Assembly (NCBI GenBank): GCA_024811115.1
Contig: JAKOGH010000313.1
Coordinates: 1 to 26,449 of the forward strand
Length of the DNA: 26,449 nt
Origin: Terana coerulea
Lineage: Eukaryota > Basidiomycota > Agaricomycetes > Polyporales > Phanerochaetaceae
Reading direction: 5' to 3'
Both the position numbers and the translations under genes were made by a program. Of this stretch, positions 1-10,399 are shown in pieces. Position 1 is the first letter of the stretch; each line of letters opens with the position of its first letter. The notes under the pieces were generated by a model, which did no database searches, had not been told where the DNA came from, and saw only the letters and a list, made by a program, of their open reading frames with translations.

Positions 1-405
1 GACAAGTGAGAGAAGCGCCGCCCACGATGATACTGGCATGAAATTGGAGAAGCTCTTCCATGTCATCGCCGGTCCAAGACGCATGCACCGATGGCGGGAC
101 CACCAGACTAACGAGGTGGGTTCCACACGGGCACGATGTCCAGGAAAATCGATGGCATCGTCACCGCCGTTGTTGTCTACTTCAGAAGGCGGTGTTGAGG
201 CGACTGAGGCTTCATGGAGTACCACGAGAAGACTTGGATGAGCTACTGTAAGGCGGATGGAAAAAGGGGTGGAAGAACTTGGGGTGTAACTTCAACTAGG
301 ATGAGGCGTGTTCTATCACAACGCTGGGGTTTCACGTCTGTTCGGCTTGAGGATGCGCGGTATCGGACAACTTTGTACGTGGCTTAAAGATGCGTCACCA
401 GGGCT
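1..405 (-). pseudogene. AEC (auxin efflux carrier) transporter relic, partial at left edge
   Basis: Read on the minus strand, this stretch is collinear with the linker and following membrane segment of the AEC gene at 13223-15119 (its positions about 14030-14390). Shared landmarks, in order, are the segment read as AAGCCGAACAGACGTG, then ACCCCAAGTTCTT, then CTCAACACCGCC, then the CCTGGACATCGTGCCCGTG block. Last is the segment corresponding to TTCATGACCGTGCCGCTATGG. Frame is not kept across it: the homologous pieces fall in different frames with small indels. The 3' part lies beyond the left edge. It is in inverted orientation to the other two AEC copies. I call it a relic because no continuous reading frame survives. 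Alternatively it is part of a gene whose remainder is outside the window. Confidence 0.75.
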
Positions 406-540
406 GCCCGAGCACCGGATAGCCAGTCACCAGTCATGTTTGACAAGCACAGAGGTTTTCATAGTGCATGGATCTAGCCATCTCACAATATAGGCTGGTA
501 TAGTTCCCGGCATGCTACGGTGTGCAAGAGAGGAGGTGTG

Positions 541-735
541 TGAGCCCGGCGCGGTGAAAATTACGAACGTAGCAAACTGCACGGGTGATTCCGAGCTTTG
601 ATGCGCCATCAACTCCGCCTCCGATCCGCCCATGGCCCGCTCCCGTCGACCGGAACGCCACAAAGGGCTCGGCAACGCCGGTCAAGCGTCCGTCGACCGG
701 CGTCTTAGTCGCAGAATCATGAGGATGGGGTCCGC
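541..735 (-). repeat. Diverged repeat block, partner of 15545-15680
   Basis: The minus strand here matches the plus strand at about 15545-15680. Both contain GTTGCCGA, TTTGTGGCGTTC, TGATGGCGCATCAA, CTCGGAATC and CCCGTGCAGT in the same order with similar spacing. It lies beside an AEC relic here and beside the intact AEC gene there, so it probably travelled with AEC-containing duplications. Short frames in both copies share FVAF and DGAS residues, so an old exon is possible, but no protein is recognised. The rest of 406-969 shows no gene. Confidence 0.6.
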
Positions 736-969
736 AGTGTGCGCATATAGCCTGAACAGAGCACATTTCTGCCGAGTTTCCAGGTGCACCGTGACCGCCA
801 ATTTCACTGGACCCGAGAACGTTGCTAAACGTTGATCGTGAGCTGTTATGAAATTCTAAGTGTATGTATTACATGTCCGTTGCAGAGCGGTGATTATAAT
901 GGTAAAAGTGTAGTTTTCCGGGTAATATCGGTTCTCTTCTCGCAATGCCGTCGACCTGCCAGCCATGTC

Positions 970-1699
970 CTAAATCGCGACACTGACAACGGTCGGCCCA
1001 TGCCTCCACGACGCCTCCAAATCCTGCTGGTGGCTCTTCAAAGCGTCAAGCGTCGCATGCGACTGCCATCCCCAAGTTCCATGCCCCTGCCTCCTCCTGC
1101 GCGTCTCGACCTCCGCAGTCTGCACCACAACTATCGGCAGCTGCTGTGTCACGAGGGGCTTCTTGCCTTTGCGGCCGGTGCGCCTGCGTCTCGACGCCGC
1201 AGCGGACTTGGGTTCGGCTTCGGAGGCTGGAGAGGGGCGGTGAATGCTGCGAGGCTGCGCAGGCTGTCGAGCTTCTCGGGCGAAAGCGGCGATGCGGGAG
1301 ATGAGAGGGCGAGAAGGTCGGATGCGGTGTAAGTGAATGGGAGTGCGATGCGTTTGGGTATCGTTGTGTGTTGGGGTATATGGGTATCATTCAGTGATTC
1401 TAAGAAGTAGATGGTCAGCTGCTGGGATCTCTGGTGTGAGACAACACAAGAGACTTACTCATGGATACATTCGAAGGGGTCTTTCTGTGCTTGTTGCGGA
1501 ACACCGCAGAAGCGTCCTTGGAGGGTTCGTGCTTGCGCCATGACGACCCCGTCGAGGGCGTGGGAAGATGATCTTGAGGTGGACGGAGAGACACTCGCGT
1601 CCCTGCGCTTGTGCACGGGAACATACAACCCAGCCGACGAGGGAGACGAAGAGACGGCAACAGCGGTCGTAGCGCGGGGATGGCGATGGGGCTCGACAT
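970..1699 (-). CDS. Uncharacterised fungal protein with YVPVHKR motif
   Basis: A minus-strand gene of an uncharacterised fungal family. The N-terminal part carries the motif GLYVPVHKRR followed by a Ser-rich stretch. The second exon starts with a TYTASDLLALSS motif and an SPLSPEKLDSLRSL helix. The C-terminus is basic and low complexity (RRRRTGRKGKK). I recall YVPVHKR followed by a Y-x-x-x-[DE]LL box from many basidiomycete proteins of unknown function. The ATG at 1699 gives MSSP. One intron, 1400-1458 (59 nt), has a GTAAGT donor, CTGAC branch and TTAG acceptor. The frame needs one extra base near the G run at 1688-1691, one near 1234-1237 and two near 1562. With these, exon phases close on about 224 aa. 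The 3' end at 970 is the least certain part. Confidence 0.55.
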
Positions 1700-2351
1700 T
1701 GCGAAGATGGTCAAGTTTCAAGTGCCCGGTGGTGAATGTGGCGTGTGCTGGAGAGGGGGTAGCAGGGGGGACTTGAGGTGACTGACGACTTCGGCTTGGG
1801 GAGAATAGCACGGCGGATCCAGTCAGTTCTTATACCGCGGCCGCAGCTGCAACCAAGCTCGCCACGTCGGCGCAGGCACGCCATTCCGGTGCAAGCCCAG
1901 CAGAGAGTACAGGACTTGTCATCCGAAGGTTCTTAGCAAGAGCTTGTCATTCCGAGCTGCGTTGAGGCCCGTGGAGAATGAACGAGAATGTGATCGAACG
2001 TGGAAGAGCTCTAATCTTGGCGCTTCTGCGACGTGTCCGAGTGCGAAGCGCGCACGAAAGGGCCGAGACGCTGACGAACAGCTCAGCGGAGTCGGACGGG
2101 CTCGTGAGAAGACGCTATGTCAGCACACACATGAGAGACAGATGAATTCTCGGAGGATGTGAGTACGATGTGAGCATGAGACGGATGCTTAGTTTCCGTG
2201 TGGCAGGGATGAGGTAAGCAGCCGTATGGTAATGTGTGAGCGGGGAGAAGCAGGTGTATCATCGGAAAGCAATTAGGTAGCACAAGTATGCGGAGAGGTA
2301 CAATAAGTTTTGAGTGACGTGACAGAGGAAGAAGAGCACCAAAGAAAGCGT
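1700..2351. other. Intergenic, no gene seen
   Basis: This holds the upstream side of the 970-1699 gene and the downstream side of MAM33. Open frames here are short, unrelated to any family I recognise, and lack splice logic. A six-G run sits near 1765-1770. No RNA gene or repeat was found. Confidence 0.5.
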
Positions 2352-3487
2352 TTAAGCCTCGATGAACTTCTTGACGTTCTTCAGCCAACCGACGTACTCC
2401 TAAAGCCGCTGTCAGAGAACGATTTGTGAGAAGTGAGACAATCCTCATACCTTCTGTTCCTTGTACTCAGCGTATTCAGGAATGAAGACAGCAAGCGAGT
2501 CGTTGATGCCACGCTCCTGGAGGAACTTCTCAAACTCTTCCTGGACCGAAACGTCAAGGGTGTCAAACTGAATTAAAGCCGGTCAGTACGGGTACCTCAA
2601 CAGAGGAGAGTTATGCGCACCTGAGGGCCAATGTAGAGACCACGGCGCTTCCAGTCTGCTTCAGCAGTCAGTTCAACGCCAGTCTTGGCGTCGCCGTAGA
2701 AGGAAATGTTGTCGGTGATGAAGGCACCATCCTGGCACATTGCATCGATAGTGAGTGCGCCAGGGCTCGAGTCCTACAGGGAGACGATGCTTAGTATATG
2801 CCAATGGGCATAAATGCACTTGGAAACGCACCTTTGTGATAGCAAATGAGCAACGGATAGGGTATGAGTGGTTTGGCTGGTCCTCTGACGCCTCCTCACC
2901 CTCCTCACCCTCCTCGAACTCGTTCTCCTGCTCGGCCTGGATATCCGCAATGGAGAACATCAAGCGAATGCTAGATCAAAACGTTCAGACTAGCTATCCC
3001 ATACATAGCGGAGACGACGATGAACACGCACCTCTCGTTACCGAACTTACGACTAAGCGTAACCTCATCGTTTCCAGAGACGTCCTCAACCTGCCGTTTT
3101 CGACTGAGCAACACAACCTAGCCGTAAGCATATAGTAACGCACCGTCCAGATACCCTGCGCCTTGAATCCCTTCAGGAAGTCCGGCTCCGCAGCGGACGC
3201 CGCATCCTTCTCGTACTGCAGCTCTTCGGTGAGCTTCTGTGCCAGCGTGACATCCGCTACGTCGCATACACCCTGTTAGTACGCTTCTTCTTCCTTTCCA
3301 CTGATAACAGCTACTCACAAGCACCTTCACCAAACCTCCTCGCCGAAATGGAGAACGCCCTCGAAGAGACAGCAGCAACGCGGACCGCTGGCAGCGCAGC
3401 TCTAGCGAAAGAGCGCGCGGACGCACGGGCGGCGAGAGCCCGGCTCGATGAGCCAGCAACCTGACGGAAAGCACGGATAGCAGACAT
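2352..3487 (-). CDS. MAM33: Mitochondrial acidic matrix protein MAM33 (p32/C1QBP family)
   Basis: Seven exons on the minus strand: 3487-3319, 3256-3144, 3090-3032, 2970-2832, 2773-2621, 2567-2451 and 2399-2352. The introns are 51-62 nt. All phases agree and give 265 aa, close to yeast Mam33 as I recall it. The first ~55 residues are Arg/Ala/Ser-rich and lack acidic residues (MSAIRAFRQV...SARRF), a matrix-targeting presequence. Then come an early helix (LAQKLTEELQYEK), the strand VEDVSGNDEVTLSRKFGNE, and an acidic loop rich in Glu-Glu-Gly. The C-terminal helices include FLQERGINDSLAVFIPEY and the terminal EYVGWLKNVKKFIEA. The family forms a doughnut-shaped acidic trimer in the mitochondrial matrix linked to mitochondrial translation and respiration. 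No lesion is seen, so this gene is a useful control for the damaged frames elsewhere. Confidence 0.96.
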
Positions 3488-4348
3488 CGTGACGGTAATG
3501 TTTTCGGTGGCCGTGAAGCGTGGAGGAGGTGGCAGGAGTTGAAGTTGCTGGCGCAGGAGTGAGGGCTTCGCGAAGACGCGCGCCAGCCGAAATTTCCAGG
3601 CGCCTTTATTTGCGCCGGACAAACAAACGTGCCGCATGGTGGGTGTAAATTGGCCGCTTCGCGTCGCGCCTCCGTCCAGGCATTGATATATTGATATTGC
3701 GCCCGCCCTGAGGGGCCGCCGCGCATTTACAGGCAGAATTCCGTGTATATTTCTGACTTAAATAAAATACAGCAAATTGGTGGCTACAAAGCATCTTTGA
3801 GCAGCGCTACAAGTACAACAAGACAACAGGTCGGGTTTTCAGATACAGCAGGTAAGCATAAGGGGAAAGCAAGCCAGGAATTGACAACAGAAAGGACTCG
3901 AGGGATAAGCATATACAAGGCCACAAAATACAAAAACCAGCAGTCACAGAACAACCAATATGTCACCCAATTGCAGAAAAGATACCATGTAGTCCAAGTA
4001 TCTCTGCAGAAACAATTCTGAAGAATGGTCCACACATACGGGATCCGCGAATCGTTTGGCTACACCAACAGCAACAGAGCGCAGAGCGAACCACCCCTGT
4101 TGATGGCCAAAGAACTCAGCGGATATCGTCGGAGGCAGGGGTAATGTCCGAAGCGAAGACGAGGACACGGGCGGAAAAGGCGAGGCGAGACGGGAGAACG
4201 CGGAAAATTACCACAGTTGTCTGCTCGTGGTGACGGACCGATATGGTGGTTCACAAGACGTCGCAACGCGGCTAGCCGAGGAGTGTATTAGACAGAGCGA
4301 CGTGACTAATGTAGTGTCTGGCTCACGCGTAATGCCATGAGGGTATAT
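3488..4348. other. Intergenic, MAM33 promoter and 3' flank of the zinc-cluster gene
   Basis: No gene is seen. The part just upstream of the MAM33 start is GC-rich. The part from about 3740 to 4030 is AT-rich, with AATAAAA-like strings near 3762. This segment should contain the MAM33 promoter and the 3' untranslated region of the gene ending at 4349. Confidence 0.5.
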
Positions 4349-5828
4349 CTAAACGGGGTTCACCGTGTTCCCGTGGCCATTGCCGTTGACCTCAGGGCTG
4401 TCGGGCGTGAGCGCAAACATGGGTGGCTGGCCCGCGTACCCATTTGTTGCGCCGTTCGTCCCGTTCGCAGTCTTCTGCTTTTTGGACGACGCCTCGCCAT
4501 TCTTGGCACGGGCATTCTTCTTCTTGGATTTGCCCGCCGTGGCCTCGGTGCTGCTCCCCTGCGCCGGCGGCGACTTGGGTGTCTCGGCGACAGCGGGCGG
4601 CGGCGGTGGCGAGATTACAGATGGGGAGCAGCATACGCGACCGGCGGCGGGTGAGCGTATTGCGGGTACGGCGGCGGGTACACCGCCGGATGAAGAGGAA
4701 AGTAGGTTTGCGGGGCATGCGGCGGGGGTGTGCAGCGCCATTGGCAGCCCCTTCGCCGTTCGCATGAGGGTCGGTGCCTGGCGGTGGTGGCCCGGGCGGA
4801 TATCCAGCATGGGGATAGTAGTACGGGTACGGATACGGGGCCGGATCGTGTGGTGCGGCGTATGCCACCGGAGCAGGAGGTGCACTCGCACTCGCTTCCT
4901 CGCCTGCAGGACTGCTGCTCGAAGGCACGTCTGCCGTAAAGAAGCGATCAGGAGTGTCAGCGCGTGTCATCGCCAGGGCACGTACCGCCATAAGTAGGTT
5001 CCTCGGTAGCAGACTTGGGCTTTCGCTTGTACGGCCCTCGCTTAATGCCCTTCTTCCTCTCTTTCCTTTGACCGTCGATGCAGGTGCCCGCCAGTCCGTA
5101 CTTTGTGCAGCGCTCGCAGGGCCGGTTATCATCACAGCGCTTGCAAGCAGCCGCGCAGTTTGTGCACTGCGGATGAATGTGAGCGCATATATGCAGTTAG
5201 TTTTGTGATACGACTTGCCGCCATCTTGACTTGCTTTCGTTTGGCACGCGGGACTACTGTCGGAACAGCCACAGGCGGCGGGGGCGGGTGCGGGTAACCG
5301 GGGTGCGGGTACGGGAGCACTACAATTCGCTGGTGAGTATCACTGCAGGCGCAGCCCGATCCTTACGCCATAAAAAGTGCTCGAAAGGTCTTCAAGAACG
5401 TTTCCTCTCGACCCTTAAAGGGTACGTTTGGGTCGCCCGGAAGAAAAGCTCTACAAAGACAGTTCGAGCACATTTCATGTGGTCGAAATTCGGCTTCGCC
5501 CGCAGTTTATCGAGCACAGCTTGCTGAATGATTCGTGAACATATTACCTTGACCGTGCGGCGGCGCGAATGCATACATCATGCCCGGAGGCGGAGGCGGA
5601 ATAGCCATTAAGTACGGCTGCGGCGGCGGCGGCGGGTTGGGGTTGTTTGGGTCTTGGTTCGGGTCCGGAACCGCCGCATAGGTAAAATACGGCGGGGGAT
5701 ACGCTCCGGGAGGCATGTGTGCATAGTGTGCAGGGTATGGAGGGGGTAGCCTGCTATGACGGGTGGCGGGGGTGGCTGCGGGGATGGGCCGGCTGTTCTG
5801 CGGGCGATTTCGCGCCTTCAGCCGACAT
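4349..5828 (-). CDS. Proline-rich Zn2Cys6 transcription factor
   Basis: A fungal binuclear zinc-cluster regulator, expected to bind DNA in the nucleus; its targets are unknown. Exons on the minus strand are 5828-5548, 5319-5219, 5166-4986 and 4930-4349. The N-terminus is a Pro/Tyr-rich region (PPGAYPPPYFTYAA, then a poly-Pro stretch). The zinc cluster is CTNC-x6-C-x5-C-x2-C-x8-C in the segment CTNCAAACKRCDDNRPCERC, followed by the basic linker RKERKKGIKRGPYKRK. After it comes another Pro/Tyr region (PYPYPYYYPH), a Lys-rich patch (KSKKKNARAKNG) and a Gly/Asn-rich tail ending NTVNPV. The start ATG at 5828 gives MSAEGAKSPAEQP. The frame needs one added base at each of four short C runs (plus-strand G runs at 4623-4626, 4724-4728, 5742-5746 and 5786-5788). 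With these, all phases close on about 382 aa. The 228-nt first intron is unusually long. Confidence 0.85.
5167..5218 (-). other. GC-AG intron at the zinc cluster
   Basis: The donor is GCAAGT and the acceptor is CGCAG, 52 nt in all, with a CTAAC branch-like site. Using this donor joins KMA directly to CTNC, giving the family's usual KMACTNC junction. The nearest GT donor, four bases further in, would break the frame. This is a sequence-based model without transcript support. Confidence 0.75.
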
Positions 5829-6999
5829 AATGTGCGGCCACGCTGTCTATAGTCTAGATACATGGTGGTAAAAGTGTGAGTGGTGGGTGTATGCACGCAG
5901 GACGTGCTTGCGGACGGAGTAGCGGCGGAGGTGTGAAGTGGCACTCACTCCGACTCAGATAACGACCGTCCGAAACTGTCGCCGCTCAGACCTCCGCTGC
6001 GCCCGACTTCCTGCCTTCGTCTAGGTTCGCTCGCTCCGTGCTGAATACGGCTCTCTACGACCGTGCTGGTCCGGGATGACGATATATGGCACTGTCGGAT
6101 GTGTTGGCGGACAAGCTGAGCAGTGCGGGAGCCTGATGCCGCCGCCTGGCATGCCACTGGTGGGAAAATCACACACGTGGCGGCGCTTCATTTCCTTTGT
6201 CGCCGCTGTTCTTATTTATGTTGTTGACAAACATGGACCACTGACATATCCACCGGCCAAACTTAGGACAGCGAAGGTTGCTCGGCAAGAGCGAATGACT
6301 TCATGACACAAGCGGCAACAGATGACGAGAAGGGTGAGTCTCATTGGGTGACAGTCCTTCTCCGACCAAAGCAGACAGTACTCCGCCGCACTACATCCAT
6401 CACCAGGCTTGCCTGGCCACTGTTCGTCCAGGTCACGCACTTTCGGCATTTTGGCTTGGTGTCTGAGCCAAATCAATGAAGTACTAGGCTATGACTTGGT
6501 TCAAACACTAAGTTTATGCAAGCCCCTGACGCCGGTTTATTCAAACGTTAGATCCAAATCCTGCGCGAAGCAGAGACGTCTCGCTCAGCATTCTATTCGA
6601 ACTCCTCCTTCGTACTGTGCGTTGGTCCTCTCTAGTGAGCCGGAAGCTATATACTGATATACTGGACATGTTCGCAGTGGAAGCACAGTACGAATTCCAC
6701 CGTAGCGCCATATCTCATGCTGTTTCCCATCGTGACTATCCCCCCAAGAAAATGCTACACACAAGGCCAACTTAAGTCCTCTTCATCTAGGTGGTCAGTT
6801 TGTGAGTACCTCAAAGCACTAGGATCTCATCCACTAGCCTGCAGACCCGTAGAACGATTATAGATTGTCGCGGTAATATCTGTTAGGGTATAAATACTAT
6901 TGCTACATCACGTCAAGCCCCCATAAGCCCCATTTAGAACCCAAGAAAATCGTTGCGTATATGTCGTATAGATCGCGGGCACGCCTGCGTCCCAACTCG
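5829..6999. other. Intergenic, no gene seen
   Basis: About 1.2 kb with only short, unrelated open frames. The first part should hold the promoter of the zinc-cluster gene. The part from about 6830 to 6950 is AT-rich. No RNA gene or repeat pair was recognised. Confidence 0.45.
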
Positions 7000-7491
7000 T
7001 CATCTTCGCGGGCACGCCGCCGCCCTGTTTTGCGTGCCGCCGGGGATGAACCGGCCGTCCTCGAGGCTTTTGACGACAAGCAGGCTCCAGTCCTGGCAGT
7101 TGGACTCGCCGACGACGTGCTCGGTGTTGTGTTCGTTGATCAGCTCCGCCGCGGCCGCGCAGTACTCATGCATCATCCCGTTCACACCGTCGCGGATCGT
7201 GCCCAGATACAGCCGCGATTCGTACGCTTGGCTGCCGCGTGCACCCTTGAGCTGCACGCCGCGGCAGACGCGGAAAGTGAACTGGCCAGTCCCCCAGCCG
7301 TCGCCTTCAACCTGCAGGTCAAGCGCTCAGTTTCCTGGCTAGGCGAGGCAGACACACACGGGCCTGCGTACCTGATAGATGGTCCCGAGGGCCTCTTCGT
7401 CGGTATCGTCGTATGTCACAAACAGCGACCAGTGCTTTGGGCCCATTGGACTCTGGGCGCGGTACCACACCAGCCATAAGTGGTTGGTCAT
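7000..7491 (-). CDS. Uncharacterised basidiomycete protein (HWSLFVTY type)
   Basis: A two-exon gene of 143 aa: exon 1 7491-7372, intron 7312-7371 (60 nt, GTACGC to TGCAG) and exon 2 7311-7000. Exon 1 reads MTNHLWLVWYRAQSPMGPKH, then WSLFVTY and an acidic stretch, ending GTIYQ. Exon 2 includes RGSQAYESRLYLGTI, an NCQDWSLLVV motif and a C-terminal CPRR. Paired HWSL and NCQDW motifs, with a GTIYQ turn between them, occur in small fungal proteins of unknown function as I recall. The His, Asn, Cys, Gln, Asp and Trp suggest a compact, possibly hydrolase-like fold, but that is inference. Both exons are intact across a five-base G run, so the frame is reliable here. No signal peptide is seen. An upstream exon cannot be excluded. 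Confidence 0.72.
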
Positions 7492-9164
7492 AAGAGTAAG
7501 TGTTTCTACGCCTTCGTGTGAGCAATACACCCTGAAGTTGAGCCGGAGAGCGTACCCAGTGCCGCAGCATGAGCAGCCGCGCGATATGTCTGGTGGGAGC
7601 GCACCGACGTATTTCGCAAGTAGTAGGATGAGAAAGGCCGGCGGCGAGCGGTTTAAATACCAGGCTGACGGATGCCACCTTGTCTCGGGGCATGCTGTGA
7701 TGCCCCGCACTGACGAATGGCGGCCGCGTTGCGAGAACGTTCAGCCCTGATGTCATCGCCCACTGCAGTCCCCCATGCGTCCGGGATGCTGACGACATAC
7801 ATTTCTCAGTTTGAGGACCGGACCCCCGATTCGCGCTACGCCCCGTCGCCATCAGCCCGCGAGCCGGCCACTACCGACTGAAGCAGCACTTCTCTCCCAT
7901 CAACAAGGTCGTGGAGATATCAAGCCCTCGCTGGAAATATCGTTGACCGCCGGAGTATCCCTGTGAACGTCGTGAACCTGGAAAGATTTGCGCTGGGCGT
8001 GTCGTCATCGCAATTAACGGAGGACCATTATTGGGGAATAAAAGGTTAGCCCGGTGTATGCGCTCCAGATATCGATAACGGCTACTAGTACTGGGCTTGA
8101 CGAAAGAGACCGGCGGTGGAGGAATTACCTTGAGAGCTTGAGCCCTTCACGAGGATCTGCGGAAGACGACGATCGAGCTGCAGCTGCTCGCCCCTTCAAA
8201 AGCCGGCTCCTTCTTATATTTCCGTCTCGCGCGTTCACGTCATGGCAGTCGTGCGGCGTACTGGAGACCAGGGAGCGGAGGTACTCCATTGCAGGGCTCC
8301 GTTGTTTCCAGCATAGGCCACCACATCCTAGGCGTGGTGGAGCGTATTCTTGCTCCTTACCAGAATTGTGGGGGCAGTGGACCTCGGTGGACACACAACT
8401 CGCGGGGAGTCCCGACTGTCGGCGTGGGGCAGGCGCTGTGGAGTATAAGACTTCGGGTGCAGTGCCGACGTGCAATAGTCACTGCCTCGGAAGAAATTCA
8501 GGCAAATCCGCGTTAACGTTGCATAGGTTATCAGCAGCAAGTACTTACTAGCTGTACTCTCGATTACACCAGAAGATTTGCGCAAAAACTCTGTCTCCCA
8601 ACCGAATCTACCACTAAGCGCCCGCGGTACTTACCAGGTGTACGGCTTTGCGCGACATTTCAGGTGAGCACCCTTGGAGCACTCTGCGCTCCCGCAAGTT
8701 GGCTCGATTGTGGCCTGTCAGATTTTGAGTTCTGTCGCGGAGAAAACTTGAAGACACCCGCTGTGCGTGAGGTGGGGAAGGAGACGCTGTGGAGCAAGAA
8801 GCGCAAAAACAAACATACCGTTTATGGCCGCTCCACAACGTGGCGGAAAACAGCCCCAAGCCAGCCCGTGTACGACCGGTGCCGGTGAGTAGCCACTATG
8901 CAGCTCCACTACGCTACTGCCTCCCGAAGGTTGCCGGGAACCTATGACCGCAACGGTCGGCTTCCGCACAATGCGGTGTACAGCACGCTTTAAGTTTCGT
9001 CAAGATTTATGTATACGTCGCGCCGCACGGTAATTACACAAGCTTCTATACATGAATACACGAGGGTATGTTACAGATTGTTGTTGGTTCGAAATGAGAA
9101 CGTCGATAGCTTGTGGGCTTCATGAAAGTGGCACGGACATGTGAATGTTTGACCCTTAAATCCT
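7492..9164. other. Long stretch without a convincing gene
   Basis: About 1.7 kb. The open frames on both strands are low-complexity shadows of GC-rich DNA and show no family motif or consistent splicing. A 44-codon frame starts near 7750 (MSSPTAV) but has no support. The flanks hold the promoter side of the 7000-7491 gene and the 3' side of the 9165-9764 gene. Confidence 0.4.
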
Positions 9165-9764
9165 CTAGTTCAGCCCGATCAACCGGTGCCGCGCGTGGAG
9201 TAGGCTGCAGACCACGACCTCCGAAGTGCCTATGCTATAGTCTAGGGATTCGATGGATGGTGGCAGCAACTTCGTGCCTTCGGGAGGTGATGGTTTGGGC
9301 ATGGCAATGCCCACCGATATTTGCAGGACATTCCCATCCACGAGCACTGCGCGCGAGTAGCCTGGACGACTTTCGATCACGATGTGAGGGTGTGGGCTCA
9401 ACAGATGCTCATTCTGCGTGCTGGATATTGGCTAGCAGATATTGAACACGGTTGATTTGCGTGCAGGTTGACTACGCTTTGTTACGCACCAGGATGGCCG
9501 TCCAAGGCAGCTCCCCATGGTCTATGGACGTCATGTTTGGCCCAGGTCCAACGTACACGTCCGCCAACACCGGTTTGTCCCCCAACCTCTCCTCCGCAGT
9601 CTTGGCCTCCGCAGCTAATCGCTGGTCCAAGAGGATGCGCCTTCTCGTGATTTTCCGCGTTATAAGAATGGCGGCTATGCCACCTAAGACGAGCCCCCGC
9701 ATAACACGGCGAGCGGGACGATGGCAGGATTTATCGCCGGCGTGACAGGGATCGTGGAGGACAT
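9165..9764 (-). CDS. Uncharacterised single-pass membrane protein
   Basis: Two exons, 9764-9490 and 9431-9165, around a 58-nt intron (GTGCGT to GCTAG). The ATG at 9764 gives MSSTIPVTPAINPAIVPLAV. A transmembrane helix follows (LVLGGIAAILIT) with a positive stop-transfer patch (RKITRRR), then a helix LDQRLAAEAKTAEERLGDKP and the strand VLADVYVGPG. Exon 2 carries VLQISVGIAMPKPSPPEG and a short acidic/hydrophobic end (SLDYSIGTSEVVV). RLGxKPxLxxVYV followed by a VxxxIAMP box recurs in basidiomycete membrane proteins of unknown function, as I recall. The frame needs one added G in the five-base run read on the plus strand as C at 9694-9698. With it, about 180 aa result and phase is kept. The arginines after the helix suggest the bulk of the protein is cytosolic. 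Confidence 0.68.
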
Positions 9765-10222
9765 CGTAGCATGGGGGTGTAACGACGGGGCCCAGCGGGC
9801 ATAGTAGCGTCTTGATGGTGGGGGCTCTGTAATTTATGTCATTGCCGTCCCCCTCATGGGCGGCGCTGGGACGGTCCGGTAAGCGCGAGCTTATCACACG
9901 GATATATCCCACCCGCAAGAACGCTGTGGAGAGTCGCTGATTTCGAGGCGAGCATCACTGGAATCTTTCCGCGCGGGGTTCCAAGTGGGAGAGGAGGTTC
10001 CGCCACAGTCCAGCGGGTGCAAGCCAAGGGAAAAGGCACGAAGCCCCGGGTGATTAGAGTTCGATTCGGTGCGTCGTCGATTGCAGAGCATTTCCCAGGA
10101 AGAATAGACAGTCTAAAAGGCCGCAGTCGTAGGATGTGGGAGGAGACGAATGCGCTGAGAGCAGGCTCGGCGGTGCGGACTGAACCTGGTCAAAGCCTGG
10201 TCGTGCTCTCCTAGTCTACATT
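9765..10222. other. Intergenic, left flank of the mobile element
   Basis: No gene was recognised. The sequence outside the inverted repeat at 10223 does not match the outside of its partner at 12942. The repeat therefore ends sharply here, as expected for an element border. Confidence 0.5.
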
Positions 10223-10266
10223 CAAACTGGGGGTCTTCTGAGGAGGGTCCCGGAGTTCGAAACGGC
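10223..10266 (+). repeat. Left terminal inverted repeat, 44 bp
   Basis: Begins CAAACTGGGGGTCTTCTGAG and matches the reverse complement of 12899-12942 at 41 of 44 positions. It ends about 134 bp before the helicase start codon. Confidence 0.85.
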
Positions 10267-10399
10267 GCGTCAGGCATTGCCTGGCCATCACGGCACTGAC
10301 CACGTGGCGGGCCTGGGAGACTGGACGCGTTCAAAGCGTGTATGTTCGTGTACTGAGCTTGACTTAATTACTCTCCTGTACAACATCTCCGCCTCCAGA

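Noticed and set aside
4620..4735. Extra introns to explain frame changes in the zinc-cluster gene
   Set aside because: Candidate GT/AG pairs lack branch sites and would remove the continuing Pro/Tyr-rich reading; adding one base at each C run keeps both the composition and all phases.
5945..6172. Small minus-strand frame upstream of the zinc-cluster gene as an extra N-terminal exon
   Set aside because: It lacks a matching donor and its composition does not fit; the MSAEG start at 5828 already gives a sensible N-terminus.
6953..7479. 172-codon plus-strand frame rich in Ala/Arg
   Set aside because: It is the antisense shadow of the two-exon gene at 7000-7491, whose splicing and motifs are convincing.
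7750..7881. Short 44-codon frame starting MSSPTAV
   Set aside because: No homology, no splice context and no conserved neighbour; could be chance.
9080..10075. tRNA B-box-like strings (GGTTCGAAATG near 9086, GAGTTCGATTCGG near 10055)
   Set aside because: No matching A box, no T-stem pairing and no acceptor stem can be drawn around either.
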